From the NCBI GenBank assembly GCA_024710805.1, contig JANJUB010000172.1, positions 1-47,208 on the forward strand: a stretch of 47,208 bases of DNA. The letters run 5' to 3'. Both the position numbers and the translations under genes were made by a program. The notes under the pieces are model-generated. The model worked only from the letters and a program-made list of their open reading frames with translations. It was not told the origin of the DNA and did no database searches. Below are positions 40,614 through 47,208 of the stretch, piece by piece (position 1 is the first letter of the stretch; every line of letters starts with the position of its first letter). The stretch comes from Fimbriimonadaceae bacterium. GTDB taxonomy: Bacteria; Armatimonadota; Fimbriimonadia; Fimbriimonadales; Fimbriimonadaceae.

Positions 40614-41702
40614 ATGAAACGGCGACTTACAATGACGATGTTGGCGACGATCCTGGTGGCGAGCGTGTTTGCCCAGGGGGGCCCCGGCCAGGGTGGACCT
40701 GGACAGGGAGGCGGATTTGGTGGCGGACAGCGTGGCGGACAAGGCGGCCCGGGACAGCCTGGCCCTCGAATGGGCGCACGGCTCCCCGCTCCGTTCGGAC
40801 TGCTGATGCAGGCCGATGTGCAGGCTGAGCTGAAGATCACAGAAACGCAGAAGAACCAGCTTCAGAAGCTCGTTCCGGCGGGCCCCGGTGGTCCTGGACA
40901 GGGTGGACCTGGACAGGGTGGCGGTTTTGGCGGTGGCCAGCGCGGAGGCCAAGGACAAGGCGGAGCCGGCGGAGGCCAGCGTGGCCAAGGCGGACAGGGC
41001 CAAGGTCAGGGTGGCGGACAGCGCGGTCAGGGTGGCCAGGGCCAGGGTGGCTTTGGTGGCGGACAGCGCGGTCCTGGTGGCCCCGGTGGCTTTGGAATGC
41101 CCCCAGAAGAGCGTGCGCGATTCGAGAGGGAAGTCAAGGCGATCCTGAGCGATGCCCAGTACCGACGCTTCGAGCAGCTTGCGCTCCAACAGCAAGGAGC
41201 CCCGGCGATGCTCGACCCGAAGGTTTCGGAGAAGTTAGGTCTGAGCAATGATCAGATCGAGCAGATGCGCAAGATCATGCAGGAGAACCGTGGTCCTGGC
41301 GGACCTGGCGGACCCGGTGGCCCAGGCGGCTTTGGCGGTGGCCAGCGGGGCCAGGGTGGCCAAGGTCAGGGCCAGGGCGGAGTTGGCGGTGGCCAGCGAG
41401 GTCAGGGTGGCCAACGGGGCGGCCAAGGTCAGGGCCAAGGTGGCTTCGGCCAGGGCAACTTCGAGGAAATGCGCAAACAGATGGAAGCACGACGTGAGGA
41501 ACTCAACAAGAAGCTCCTTGCCGTGCTGACTTCGAACCAGCGCAACACCTGGAACCAGATGCTCGGCACGCCGTTCAAGTTCGCACAGCCCGGCTTCGGT
41601 GGCCCGGGAGGTCCCGGTGGACCTGGCGGCCCCGGCGGCCAGGGCGGACGCGGAGGCCAAGGCGGTCGCGGTGGACGCGGCGGCGGAGGCGGCGGGCTCT
41701 AA
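40614..41702 (+). CDS. Secreted Gly/Gln-rich repetitive protein with Spy-like helical segments
   Basis: The 362-residue product has a signal peptide (MKRRLTMTMLATILVASVFA). Three low-complexity blocks of GGFGGGQRGGQG/GQGGPGQ type alternate with three helical segments: VQAELKITETQKNQLQKL (about 70), ERARFEREVKAILSDAQYRRFEQL to KLGLSNDQIEQMRKIM (about 165-225) and EEMRKQMEARREELNKKLLAVL to WNQMLGTPFKF (about 290-330). The helical parts have the LTxxQ style of Spy/CpxP-type periplasmic proteins of Planctomycetes and Armatimonadota. AAGGAG precedes the ATG. It follows the kinase by 73 bases, has its own promoter and a strong terminator, and is probably the regulated output of the two-component system. 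Confidence 0.8.
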   Translation: MKRRLTMTMLATILVASVFAQGGPGQGGPGQGGGFGGGQRGGQGGPGQPGPRMGARLPAPFGLLMQADVQAELKITETQKNQLQKLVPAGPGGPGQGGPGQGGGFGGGQRGGQGQGGAGGGQRGQGGQGQGQGGGQRGQGGQGQGGFGGGQRGPGGPGGFGMPPEERARFEREVKAILSDAQYRRFEQLALQQQGAPAMLDPKVSEKLGLSNDQIEQMRKIMQENRGPGGPGGPGGPGGFGGGQRGQGGQGQGQGGVGGGQRGQGGQRGGQGQGQGGFGQGNFEEMRKQMEARREELNKKLLAVLTSNQRNTWNQMLGTPFKFAQPGFGGPGGPGGPGGPGGQGGRGGQGGRGGRGGGGGGL

Positions 41703-41724
41703 GCACTCGATTCGTCGGACCCCT

Positions 41725-41757
41725 GACGCCCCCGCCTTCGGGTGGGGGCGTCTTCGT
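41725..41757 (+). terminator. Strong intrinsic terminator after the Gly-rich gene
   Basis: A 12-bp stem (GACGCCCCCGCC paired with GGTGGGGGCGTC, one G-T pair) with a TTCG tetraloop is followed by TTCGTTT. It sits between the convergent Gly-rich and tsaC genes. Confidence 0.85.
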
Positions 41758-41760
41758 TTC

Positions 41761-42720
41761 TCAGACCTTGTTGGGTTCGGCGGCCTTTCGCAGGCGGTCG
41801 TGAACGGCTTCCCACTCGGGCTCTTCCGGCGGATGCTCGACGTAGATTACGGCGGGATTACCGGCATCCAGTCGGTGAAGGGCCGCGTAAAGTCCCGCCG
41901 CGTAGGCGTTGGGATCGTCGGGCATTCGGATCTGACGATCATTGCGCGGAACGCCAAACCCCAGCCCAACGGCGTCCGGTTCGAGGGACTCGACGAACTC
42001 CAATGGAGCCTTGGGGGCGTAGTGCCGGAGATACATCCCCGGCGAACGTCGAACATCTGACGGCGGCAGTTGACCGAGCGGACGTCCGAGCGCGGCCTGG
42101 ATTTGGCCGCGGGAGATGCCCCCCGGCCGCAGGATCCGAGGGGGATCGACGCTGACATCGACGACGGTTGACTCCAAGCCGATCCGGCAAGGGCCGCCAT
42201 CGAGAACCATCGCCACCCGCTCGGCGATCTGCGGGTCGACATGTTCAGCTCTCGTGGGCGAAAGATGCATGAATCGGTTCGCGCTAGGCGCGGCCAAAGG
42301 GATGCCCGCAAGTTCGATCAACTCCAGAGCAACGGGGTGATCGGGCATTCGGACCGCTACCGTCTCCAAGCCACCGGTGACCTCGGCGGGGATCATCTCG
42401 CTCTTCTTAAGTACGAGCGTGAGCGGCCCCGGCCAGAACCGATTTGCGAGCACGTCGGCGGCGTCCGTCCATTCGGCGACGACGTCCTCAAGTTGCACGA
42501 AGTCCGAGATGTGCACGATCAGCGGGTTGTCGGCCGGGCGGTCTTTGGCAGCAAAAATCTGGCGCACGGCATCCGGATTCGTCGCGTCGGCGGCGATACC
42601 GTAAACCGTCTCGGTGGGCATGCAAACCAACTCGCCGCGCAAGAGCGCGTCGGCGGCGATCTGTAAATTCAACGGGGTGGGGGGACTGATGACGACATCG
42701 TCGTCTGAGTCGGACCGCAT
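41761..42720 (-). CDS. tsaC: L-threonylcarbamoyladenylate synthase (Sua5-type)
   Basis: This enzyme makes threonylcarbamoyl-AMP from Thr, bicarbonate and ATP for the t6A modification of ANN-decoding tRNAs. The 319-residue product is the long Sua5 form. The YrdC domain (about 20-205) has PTETVYGIAADA, FAAKDRPADNPLIVHI, FWPGPLTLVLKK and PLAAPSANRF. The conserved linker SPGMYLRHYAPKAPL and a short C-terminal Sua5 domain follow. The ATG at 42720 has TATAGT 6 bases upstream, so it is probably leaderless; the frame extends to 42738. It is downstream of aroE on the same strand, 7 bases after the aroE stop. Confidence 0.93.
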   Translation of the reverse strand: MRSDSDDDVVISPPTPLNLQIAADALLRGELVCMPTETVYGIAADATNPDAVRQIFAAKDRPADNPLIVHISDFVQLEDVVAEWTDAADVLANRFWPGPLTLVLKKSEMIPAEVTGGLETVAVRMPDHPVALELIELAGIPLAAPSANRFMHLSPTRAEHVDPQIAERVAMVLDGGPCRIGLESTVVDVSVDPPRILRPGGISRGQIQAALGRPLGQLPPSDVRRSPGMYLRHYAPKAPLEFVESLEPDAVGLGFGVPRNDRQIRMPDDPNAYAAGLYAALHRLDAGNPAVIYVEHPPEEPEWEAVHDRLRKAAEPNKV

Positions 42721-42726
42721 AACCGA

Positions 42727-42732
42727 ACTATA
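42727..42732 (-). promoter_or_regulatory. -10 box of tsaC (leaderless)
   Basis: TATAGT on the minus strand, 6 bases before ATG 42720. It lies over the aroE stop codon, so tsaC has a promoter of its own at the end of the preceding operon. Confidence 0.45.
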
Positions 42733-43480
42733 ACCCAACGGCCCGTCGCATCGCTTGACGCGGAGCGGGAATCCCTAGCCAAAACTCGAAGCTGAGGGCG
42801 CCTTGCGCAACCAGGAGTTCTCGCCCATCTATCGCATGAGCACCCGCGGCGCGTGCGTCAGCAACAAAGGCGGTGTCACTGTCCATGGAATAGTAGAGGT
42901 CGATGTAGGTCCTGGTGGGTTGATAGTTCAAATCGAGACTCTCGCCCTGCAGCGAGGACGACGTCGCATTGACTGCGATGTCATACCCCTCGGTGGGGAT
43001 GCTCTCCGTCCAGCTCGCGCCCACGGAAGCGGCCAGCGATGCGGCACGATCGGGATTCCGATTCCAAATCGTGACGCCAAAGCCGGCTTCCCTCAGCGCA
43101 ACGGCCAACGCGCGGGCCGATCCGCCCGCGCCGAGGAGCAACACCTCTCGCCCTTCGATACCCCGAACAACCTCAAGAAAGCCTGGGCCGTCGGTGTTGA
43201 TTCCTACCCGGCTCTGGAGATCGATTGTGTTCACCGCTCCGCAGCGCAGGGCGAACGCATCGGCGTTGCAGGCCCCGAGCGCCTCTTCTTTGAGCGGAAC
43301 GGTGATGTTCACGCCGCGATAGCCCTTGTGGCCAAGTTCCTTCAGACGCGTGCCCAGAGTGCCAGCCTGAACACGAACGGCATCGTAGGTGTAATCGAGT
43401 CCGAGGGCCTCAAATGCCGCGGCATGCATCGCCGGGGAGAGGGAGTGAGCAACCGGATCTCCGAGTACCGCGAACTTCAA
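42728..43480 (-). CDS. aroE: Shikimate dehydrogenase
   Basis: AroE reduces 3-dehydroshikimate to shikimate with NADPH in the route to aromatic amino acids. The 250-residue product has the substrate-binding AVLGDPVAHSLSPAMHAAAF, the catalytic Lys in NITVPLKEEAL, the Asp of GINTDGPGF, the NADP motif LLGAGGSARALAVAL and NRNPDRA. The frame is open far upstream, but the start is the TTG at 43480, which overlaps the previous stop as TTGA and has AGAGGAG 10 bases upstream. It is the last gene of the overlapping IMPase-ruvX-mltG-HAD/GtrA run. Confidence 0.93.
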   Translation of the reverse strand: MKFAVLGDPVAHSLSPAMHAAAFEALGLDYTYDAVRVQAGTLGTRLKELGHKGYRGVNITVPLKEEALGACNADAFALRCGAVNTIDLQSRVGINTDGPGFLEVVRGIEGREVLLLGAGGSARALAVALREAGFGVTIWNRNPDRAASLAASVGASWTESIPTEGYDIAVNATSSSLQGESLDLNYQPTRTYIDLYYSMDSDTAFVADARAAGAHAIDGRELLVAQGALSFEFWLGIPAPRQAMRRAVGL

Positions 43481-44607
43481 TGGGTCTTTGCTCCTCTGAA
43501 GGTCCACAGCTTCTGACCAAAGAAGTTCCAGAATGCCACCACCACGGTCGCGATGAGCTGTCCCGCGAACAGGCTGCGCTTCGGGTGTCCCGGGATGATG
43601 TTGCCCAATCCGGTAGTGATGACGGTGTTCAGAATCAGTCCGATCACCGCCACGGCGAAGAACTTGCGCAACTGAACCGAGCGGTGCTCGCGGCCGCGAA
43701 TCCGGAACGTCCACCGGCGGTTCCAAAGGAAGCTGTTGAGGATCGCGACGCCCGCCGAGATCGGCTTGAAGAAAGGAACGCAGGCCAGCTTCGGATCGAA
43801 CACGTCCTCACGAGTCGCCAACCCGACAAAGACGTTCGATTGCTCGACCAGCCAAGCGCCGAACCGCTCGCTCATGAGCGTGTCTCCCATCGGCACCACG
43901 AACATGAGCAAGTAGAAGATGCCCAGATCGACGACCATGCTCGTGCCGCCGATGATGCAGAACTTGATGAACTGGCGGACGGTAGGGTTCGCGAGCATCG
44001 CAAACGCGGCGGTGCCGCCGACCGGCAGATCGGCATCGACTCCGTCAACGGGCTCTTCCATGATCGCACGGTAGAGCTTTCGTCTCAGCATGCGTTCGCC
44101 AAGGCGGCTGACCTTGGTGCCGATGAAGTCGACCGGGGCCATTTGCTTGACCCATATCGCATCGATTCCGGTGCGGTTCGCGCCGAGGATGTCCGTGAAC
44201 ACCTGGTCGCCGATCATGATCGCCTGCTCCGGCGTGACTCCGAACTCTTTGAGCGCGCGCTCGAACATCTCGGTCGAGGGCTTGAACTTGCCCAGGTAGT
44301 AGGGAATCCCCATCGCCTTCGCGAGCCGGTCCAGTCGTCCCGGGTTGCGGGTGTTGCTGAGAATGCACAACTGCATGCCCGCGGCCCGCATCGATTCAAT
44401 CCACTTCAGGGTGGACTCCGGGATTTCCTCGCTTCGCCACACGAGAAGGGTGTTGTCGACGTCGAGCATGACCAACTTCTTGCCGCCCTCAACAAGATCG
44501 CTCGCATGGATTTCGAGGATCGAAGTCACGGCTTGCTTCGGGCAGAATCGCCTTAGGAACGGGCTGAGCTGCTCCCGATTGAACTGGCCAGTGCGAAATC
44601 CACTCAT
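43477..44607 (-). CDS. Fusion of YqeG-type HAD phosphatase and GtrA-like membrane domain
   Basis: The 376-residue product joins two families. Residues 1-190 are a HAD-IIIA phosphatase like YqeG, with DVDNTL (nucleophile Asp49, Asp51), LSNTR, KFKPS and the late acidic motif MIGDQVFTDILGANR. Residues about 205-376 are a four-helix GtrA domain (RQFIKFCIIGGTSMVVDLGIFYLL; FLWNRRWTF, VAFWNFFGQKLWTFRG). GtrA proteins are thought to flip polyprenyl-phosphate sugars. A fusion with YqeG is not something I recall. The ATG at 44607 overlaps the mltG stop as ATGA. Confidence 0.85.
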   Translation of the reverse strand: MSGFRTGQFNREQLSPFLRRFCPKQAVTSILEIHASDLVEGGKKLVMLDVDNTLLVWRSEEIPESTLKWIESMRAAGMQLCILSNTRNPGRLDRLAKAMGIPYYLGKFKPSTEMFERALKEFGVTPEQAIMIGDQVFTDILGANRTGIDAIWVKQMAPVDFIGTKVSRLGERMLRRKLYRAIMEEPVDGVDADLPVGGTAAFAMLANPTVRQFIKFCIIGGTSMVVDLGIFYLLMFVVPMGDTLMSERFGAWLVEQSNVFVGLATREDVFDPKLACVPFFKPISAGVAILNSFLWNRRWTFRIRGREHRSVQLRKFFAVAVIGLILNTVITTGLGNIIPGHPKRSLFAGQLIATVVVAFWNFFGQKLWTFRGAKTH

Positions 44608-45602
44608 GGGCTGACTCCGTCCCGGAGTTTCCGTGCGCGGGCGACGTTCCTCAAGTGGTCCTCGTAGGTCTTGGCAAAGAGATGCCGTCGATTGGGTAGT
44701 GCCACGTAGTAGAGCCACTCATGCTTGGTTGGTTTGAGCGCTGCCTTGACACTCGCCACGCTCGGTGAGCAGATGGGGCCGGGTGGCAGCCCGTCGATAC
44801 GGTACGTGTTGTACGGTGAGTCGTGGCGGTAATCCTTGTTAAAGAGCCGACGCCATTCGCGCATTCCGTAAAGCACCGTCGCATCAATCTGCAGACGCAT
44901 CTTCTTGCTCACGCGATTCTCGATAACGCCGGCGATGACCGCACGCTCGTCATCGACCCCGGCTTCAAGTTCGACCATCGAGGCGACGATGAGCGTCCGC
45001 ATCCGGGTCTTCTCGTTCGGAACCAGCGGCAGGATCTTCTTCTCGAACGCCTGCAACTGCCGCCGGATCACCGCCTTCGCGCCCAGCAGCGGCGGCAGGT
45101 CGTACGTATCGGGAAAGAGGAACCCCTCCAGATTGCCTTCGGGCAAGGGAAAGTCGACCTCCGCTGCAAACTCCTCGGGCTTGTTCAGCCACTCGAGGTA
45201 CTCCTGCTCAGTCGTCACCTGCTTCTGTTCGAGCAGGCGGGCGGTGCGGAATGAGAAGTTCGTCTCGGGGATTCGAACCATCTGTTGTATGGGTTTGCGC
45301 AAAGCGGTCAGCAGCTCGTCGGCGGTCATTCCGGATCGAATCTGATACGTTCCCGTGCTTACGGGAAGCGTGTTCTTGCGGTATCGCGCATAGATGAGAA
45401 ACGCGTTGGGATGGCGAACGACCTTGCCCGCGAGTTCATCGGCAATCTCGCTGAGCTTGGTCGTCGAGTCATAACGAACGTAGTACGGCTCGCCCGCAGC
45501 GAGCGGCTCGATTCCGTTCTTCACGAACATGACCGCGCCTATGGCACTGCCAAGTACCAAGCCAAGACCGATCAGGATAACGTTACGCGTTCGTTTGCTC
45601 AA
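44604..45602 (-). CDS. mltG: Endolytic murein transglycosylase
   Basis: MltG cuts nascent glycan strands at the inner membrane and sets their length. The 332-residue product has an N-terminal membrane helix (VILIGLGLVLGSAIGAVMFV), a LysM-like region, and the YceG catalytic domain with ASMVELEAG (the Glu of ASMVE matches the catalytic Glu of E. coli MltG), RLQIDATVLYG, SPYNTYRIDGLPPGPI and SVKAALKP. The start is a TTG at 45602, overlapping the end of ruvX by 20 bases. Confidence 0.94.
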   Translation of the reverse strand: MSKRTRNVILIGLGLVLGSAIGAVMFVKNGIEPLAAGEPYYVRYDSTTKLSEIADELAGKVVRHPNAFLIYARYRKNTLPVSTGTYQIRSGMTADELLTALRKPIQQMVRIPETNFSFRTARLLEQKQVTTEQEYLEWLNKPEEFAAEVDFPLPEGNLEGFLFPDTYDLPPLLGAKAVIRRQLQAFEKKILPLVPNEKTRMRTLIVASMVELEAGVDDERAVIAGVIENRVSKKMRLQIDATVLYGMREWRRLFNKDYRHDSPYNTYRIDGLPPGPICSPSVASVKAALKPTKHEWLYYVALPNRRHLFAKTYEDHLRNVARARKLRDGVSP

Positions 45603-45993
45603 ACATCCACCGTTGATAAATCAGTCTTGCCGCCTCTCCGTCGCGCTGCTTTCTCCGCTCGCTCGCTTTGAGCCCATAGGTTCGTAGTTCGGCGTCGGCC
45701 TCTTCGCTTGTGAACGCCTCGTCCACCAAGTCCACGGCCCAACCCTGTTCGGCGATCAACTCTCCCAATTTACGGCAGATCCGCTCCATCCTCGAATCTT
45801 CATCATTCACAGGTACGCCGAGGACAATTCGATCGACCTCTTCAATGCGTGCGGCTTGTGAGATCAGCGCGGCATCGCTCTTGAGGGTTCCCGTGGCGAC
45901 CAACGCGGGCCGGGGCGTGATGATGTCGAACTCAGTCTCGCCGACGGCGACCCCGATCCGCTTGCCGCCGAAGTCGACCGCTAAGACTCTCAT
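45583..45993 (-). CDS. ruvX: RuvX/YqgF family Holliday-junction resolvase-like nuclease
   Basis: The 136-residue RNase H-fold protein is linked to Holliday junction resolution and 16S rRNA processing. The visible motifs are AVDFGGKRIGVAVG (with catalytic Asp7), RIVLGVPVNDEDS and LVDEAFTSEEAD. The usual last Asp is in QRDGEAARLIYQ. The ATG at 45993 overlaps the upstream stop as ATGA. Its neighbour mltG is a common partner in other bacteria. Confidence 0.93.
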   Translation of the reverse strand: MRVLAVDFGGKRIGVAVGETEFDIITPRPALVATGTLKSDAALISQAARIEEVDRIVLGVPVNDEDSRMERICRKLGELIAEQGWAVDLVDEAFTSEEADAELRTYGLKASERRKQRDGEAARLIYQRWMFEQTNA

Positions 45994-46739
45994 CCGCGAA
46001 ACTGCTCCAGCAACCAGTCGTGAAGGGCTCCGTTTGAACTCACGGCTTCGGACTGGGGCAATCGCCCGCCAGCGAAATCGGTAAAGCTGCCTCCCGCTTC
46101 TTCGACGATCAGATTTACGGCCGAGAGGTCCCACTTGGAGACCACGGGATCGACCATAGCGTGGGCCCGGCCAGCTGCGACCATACAGTGTCCATAGGCG
46201 TCCCCCCAAGTCCGCGTGGCCATCACCTCGCGGGCGATTCGCTGGAAGCCGTCTTGCCGTCCGTGTTTCTCCATGGACCGATGGCCCCCAGCGCAGACGA
46301 CGACCTCCTGCAGGTCGGTCTGTGGTGAGACTCGGATCGTACGCCCGTTGGCGAAAGCCCCTTGGCCGCGCTCGGCGTAGACCAGCCAGTCGAGCGCGGG
46401 GAAGTAGGAGACTCCCACGAGCGGCCCCTCTGAATCTTCGTAGGACAGCAGCACGGCGTATAACGGGACCCCGCAGACGAAGCTCTTCGTGCCGTCGATC
46501 GGGTCGATGACCCACTGGTTCCGGCCCGAAACTCCTCCCTCTTCTTCCCCAAGGATGGGTTCGTGCGGGTACGCCGACTCAATCCGGTCTCGCAGACGTC
46601 GTTCGGCGGCGCGGTCAGCTGCGGTGACCGGAGAGGCGTCCTCCTTGAGTTCAAATCCACCGGCTCCTTGGAACCAGGCCAGCGTGAGACGGCCGGCTTC
46701 GACGGCGGCATCGAGGGCGAACGCGAGCCGGGGGGACAT
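45990..46739 (-). CDS. Inositol-monophosphatase-family phosphatase (HisN-like)
   Basis: The 249-residue Mg-dependent phosphatase has GEEEGG (metal Glu), DPIDGTKSFVCGVP (motif A), AYGHCMVAAGRAHAM and the WDLSAVNLIVEEAGG motif B. Candidate substrates are inositol phosphate, histidinol phosphate or 3'-phosphoadenosine phosphates; the KSF..GVP form of motif A is usual for histidinol-phosphatase (HisN) members. It opens the overlapping operon running to aroE. A TACAAT box lies 8 bases upstream of the ATG. Confidence 0.9.
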   Translation of the reverse strand: MSPRLAFALDAAVEAGRLTLAWFQGAGGFELKEDASPVTAADRAAERRLRDRIESAYPHEPILGEEEGGVSGRNQWVIDPIDGTKSFVCGVPLYAVLLSYEDSEGPLVGVSYFPALDWLVYAERGQGAFANGRTIRVSPQTDLQEVVVCAGGHRSMEKHGRQDGFQRIAREVMATRTWGDAYGHCMVAAGRAHAMVDPVVSKWDLSAVNLIVEEAGGSFTDFAGGRLPQSEAVSSNGALHDWLLEQFRG

Positions 46740-46747
46740 AGACCCAG

Positions 46748-46753
46748 ATTGTA
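46748..46753 (-). promoter_or_regulatory. -10 box of the IMPase-to-aroE operon
   Basis: TACAAT on the minus strand, 8 bases before ATG 46739, with no Shine-Dalgarno. It serves five overlapping genes. Confidence 0.4.
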
Positions 46754-46881
46754 CTTAAGACGGTGTCTCTGGGCCCGACGGGCGGGTCGCGATGAAGTGG
46801 GCATCAAGTAAGATGCATTTCGAAATGCTTTAGGTTTCGTCTGACGGACGTTCCGGGTTTGGTCAGACGCTAAGAAGAAAG

Positions 46882-47208
46882 ATGACGGAAGTAGCCGCGT
46901 TTACCGCAAGCCTCGACCGATGCCTCGGTGAACCACGGTTTATTCCGGAGTTCTATCAGCGGTTCCTCGCGGCGTCGGAAGACGTGCGGCACAAGTTCGC
47001 GATGACGAACTTCGACGACCAGGAGAAGCGTCTCGCACGTTCCTTGCGGGTCCTTGGGGCCGCCGTGACTGGCGACCCAGCCGCGCTGCGGCACCTCGCC
47101 AAACGAGCTGAATCGCACGACCGCTACCACCTTGACATCAAGTACGAGTTGTACGACTTGTGGCGAGAGTCGCTCCTAGCCACGGCCGCCCAGTTCGATC
47201 CGCACTGG
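46882..47208 (+). CDS. Globin-like protein (3' truncated by the window edge)
   Basis: The first 109 residues are visible and no stop occurs before the end. FIPEFYQRFLAASEDVRHKFAMTNFDDQEKRLARSLRVL matches the A to E helices of single-domain bacterial globins. The segment RAESHDRYHLDIKYELYDLWRESLL corresponds to the F-G-H region with a candidate proximal His. Haem binding is inferred. The ATG follows a purine-rich AAGAAGAAAG. It is divergent from the IMPase gene with 142 bases between. Confidence 0.75.
   Translation, partial: MTEVAAFTASLDRCLGEPRFIPEFYQRFLAASEDVRHKFAMTNFDDQEKRLARSLRVLGAAVTGDPAALRHLAKRAESHDRYHLDIKYELYDLWRESLLATAAQFDPHW

Noticed and set aside
40614-41702. Possible CRISPR or tandem DNA repeat in the Gly-rich gene
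   Set aside because: The repetition is codon-level (Gly-Gln-Gly) inside one long frame with signal peptide and helical blocks. There are no regular repeat-spacer units.
43414-44556. 380-codon frame opposite the HAD/GtrA gene
   Set aside because: Antisense shadow rich in His/Asp/Arg; the minus-strand fusion protein is supported by motifs and ATGA/TTGA overlaps.

Overview
The window comes from a high-GC, Gram-negative-type (diderm) bacterium. It carries TolC-type outer-membrane channels, lipoproteins and the flagellar export gene flhA. Two pseudopilin genes begin with the [18 protein letters not shown] pattern and carry the H-X9-DG motif, a combination I associate with Armatimonadota (Fimbriimonas-like) and Planctomycetes. 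My best guess is Armatimonadota; this is inference from protein style, not a phylogeny. I see no insertion sequence, phage gene, CRISPR array or rRNA.

Layout. 0-4.4 kb: the 3' end of an unknown gene, tRNA-Arg, a large lipoprotein divergent from folP, and an AT-richer orphan gene with a textbook sigma-70 promoter. 4.5-8.4 kb: two exopolysaccharide genes (GT4 glycosyltransferase and sugar-1-phosphate transferase) divergent from glmS. 8.5-9.8 kb: a stand-alone N-terminal piece of the repair coupling factor Mfd, with similar palindromic repeats in both flanking intergenic regions. 9.9-12.6 kb: an AT-richer accessory stretch with a membrane CxxC thioredoxin-like protein, a diverged pseudopilin, a small secreted Cys-rich protein and a membrane-anchored protein in overlapping order. 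12.7-18.7 kb: flhA, a pseudopilin, a methyltransferase/GT2 pair, a membrane protein, a 7Fe ferredoxin and an A-type Fe-S carrier. 18.7-23.6 kb: an HD-GYP protein, a secreted stalk-domain protein, tRNA-Tyr, tRNA-Thr and a Tat-exported flavin amine oxidase.

23.6-32.4 kb is a minus-strand metal-efflux (probably copper) operon: Cys-rich exported protein, CnrX/Spy-like sensor, TolC channel, adaptor and RND pump. From the sensor to the pump, successive genes overlap by 4 bases. A separate cupredoxin lipoprotein follows. The adaptor is a three-module fusion whose C-terminal cupredoxin resembles the free-standing one. 32.5-37.3 kb holds a second, HAE1-type RND adaptor/pump pair on the other strand.

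37.3-41.8 kb is the most interesting part. An H-X9-DG pseudopilin is preceded by a cobalamin-type riboswitch and a hairpin that hides its ribosome binding site. Divergently, an OmpR-type regulator, a sensor kinase with a Gly-rich periplasmic insert and a Gly/Gln-rich secreted protein form a unit. The same TCCTCA direct repeats, spaced 10-11 bp, lie just upstream of the -10 boxes of both the regulator and the secreted protein. 41.8-46.8 kb is a housekeeping stretch: tsaC, then the overlapping run IMPase-ruvX-mltG-HAD/GtrA-aroE. The window ends in a truncated globin-like gene.

A general theme is gene starts with a -10-like box only 6-8 bases upstream and no Shine-Dalgarno (at least eight genes), which suggests common leaderless transcription. 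Elsewhere 4-base ATGA/TTGA/GTGA overlaps indicate translational coupling.
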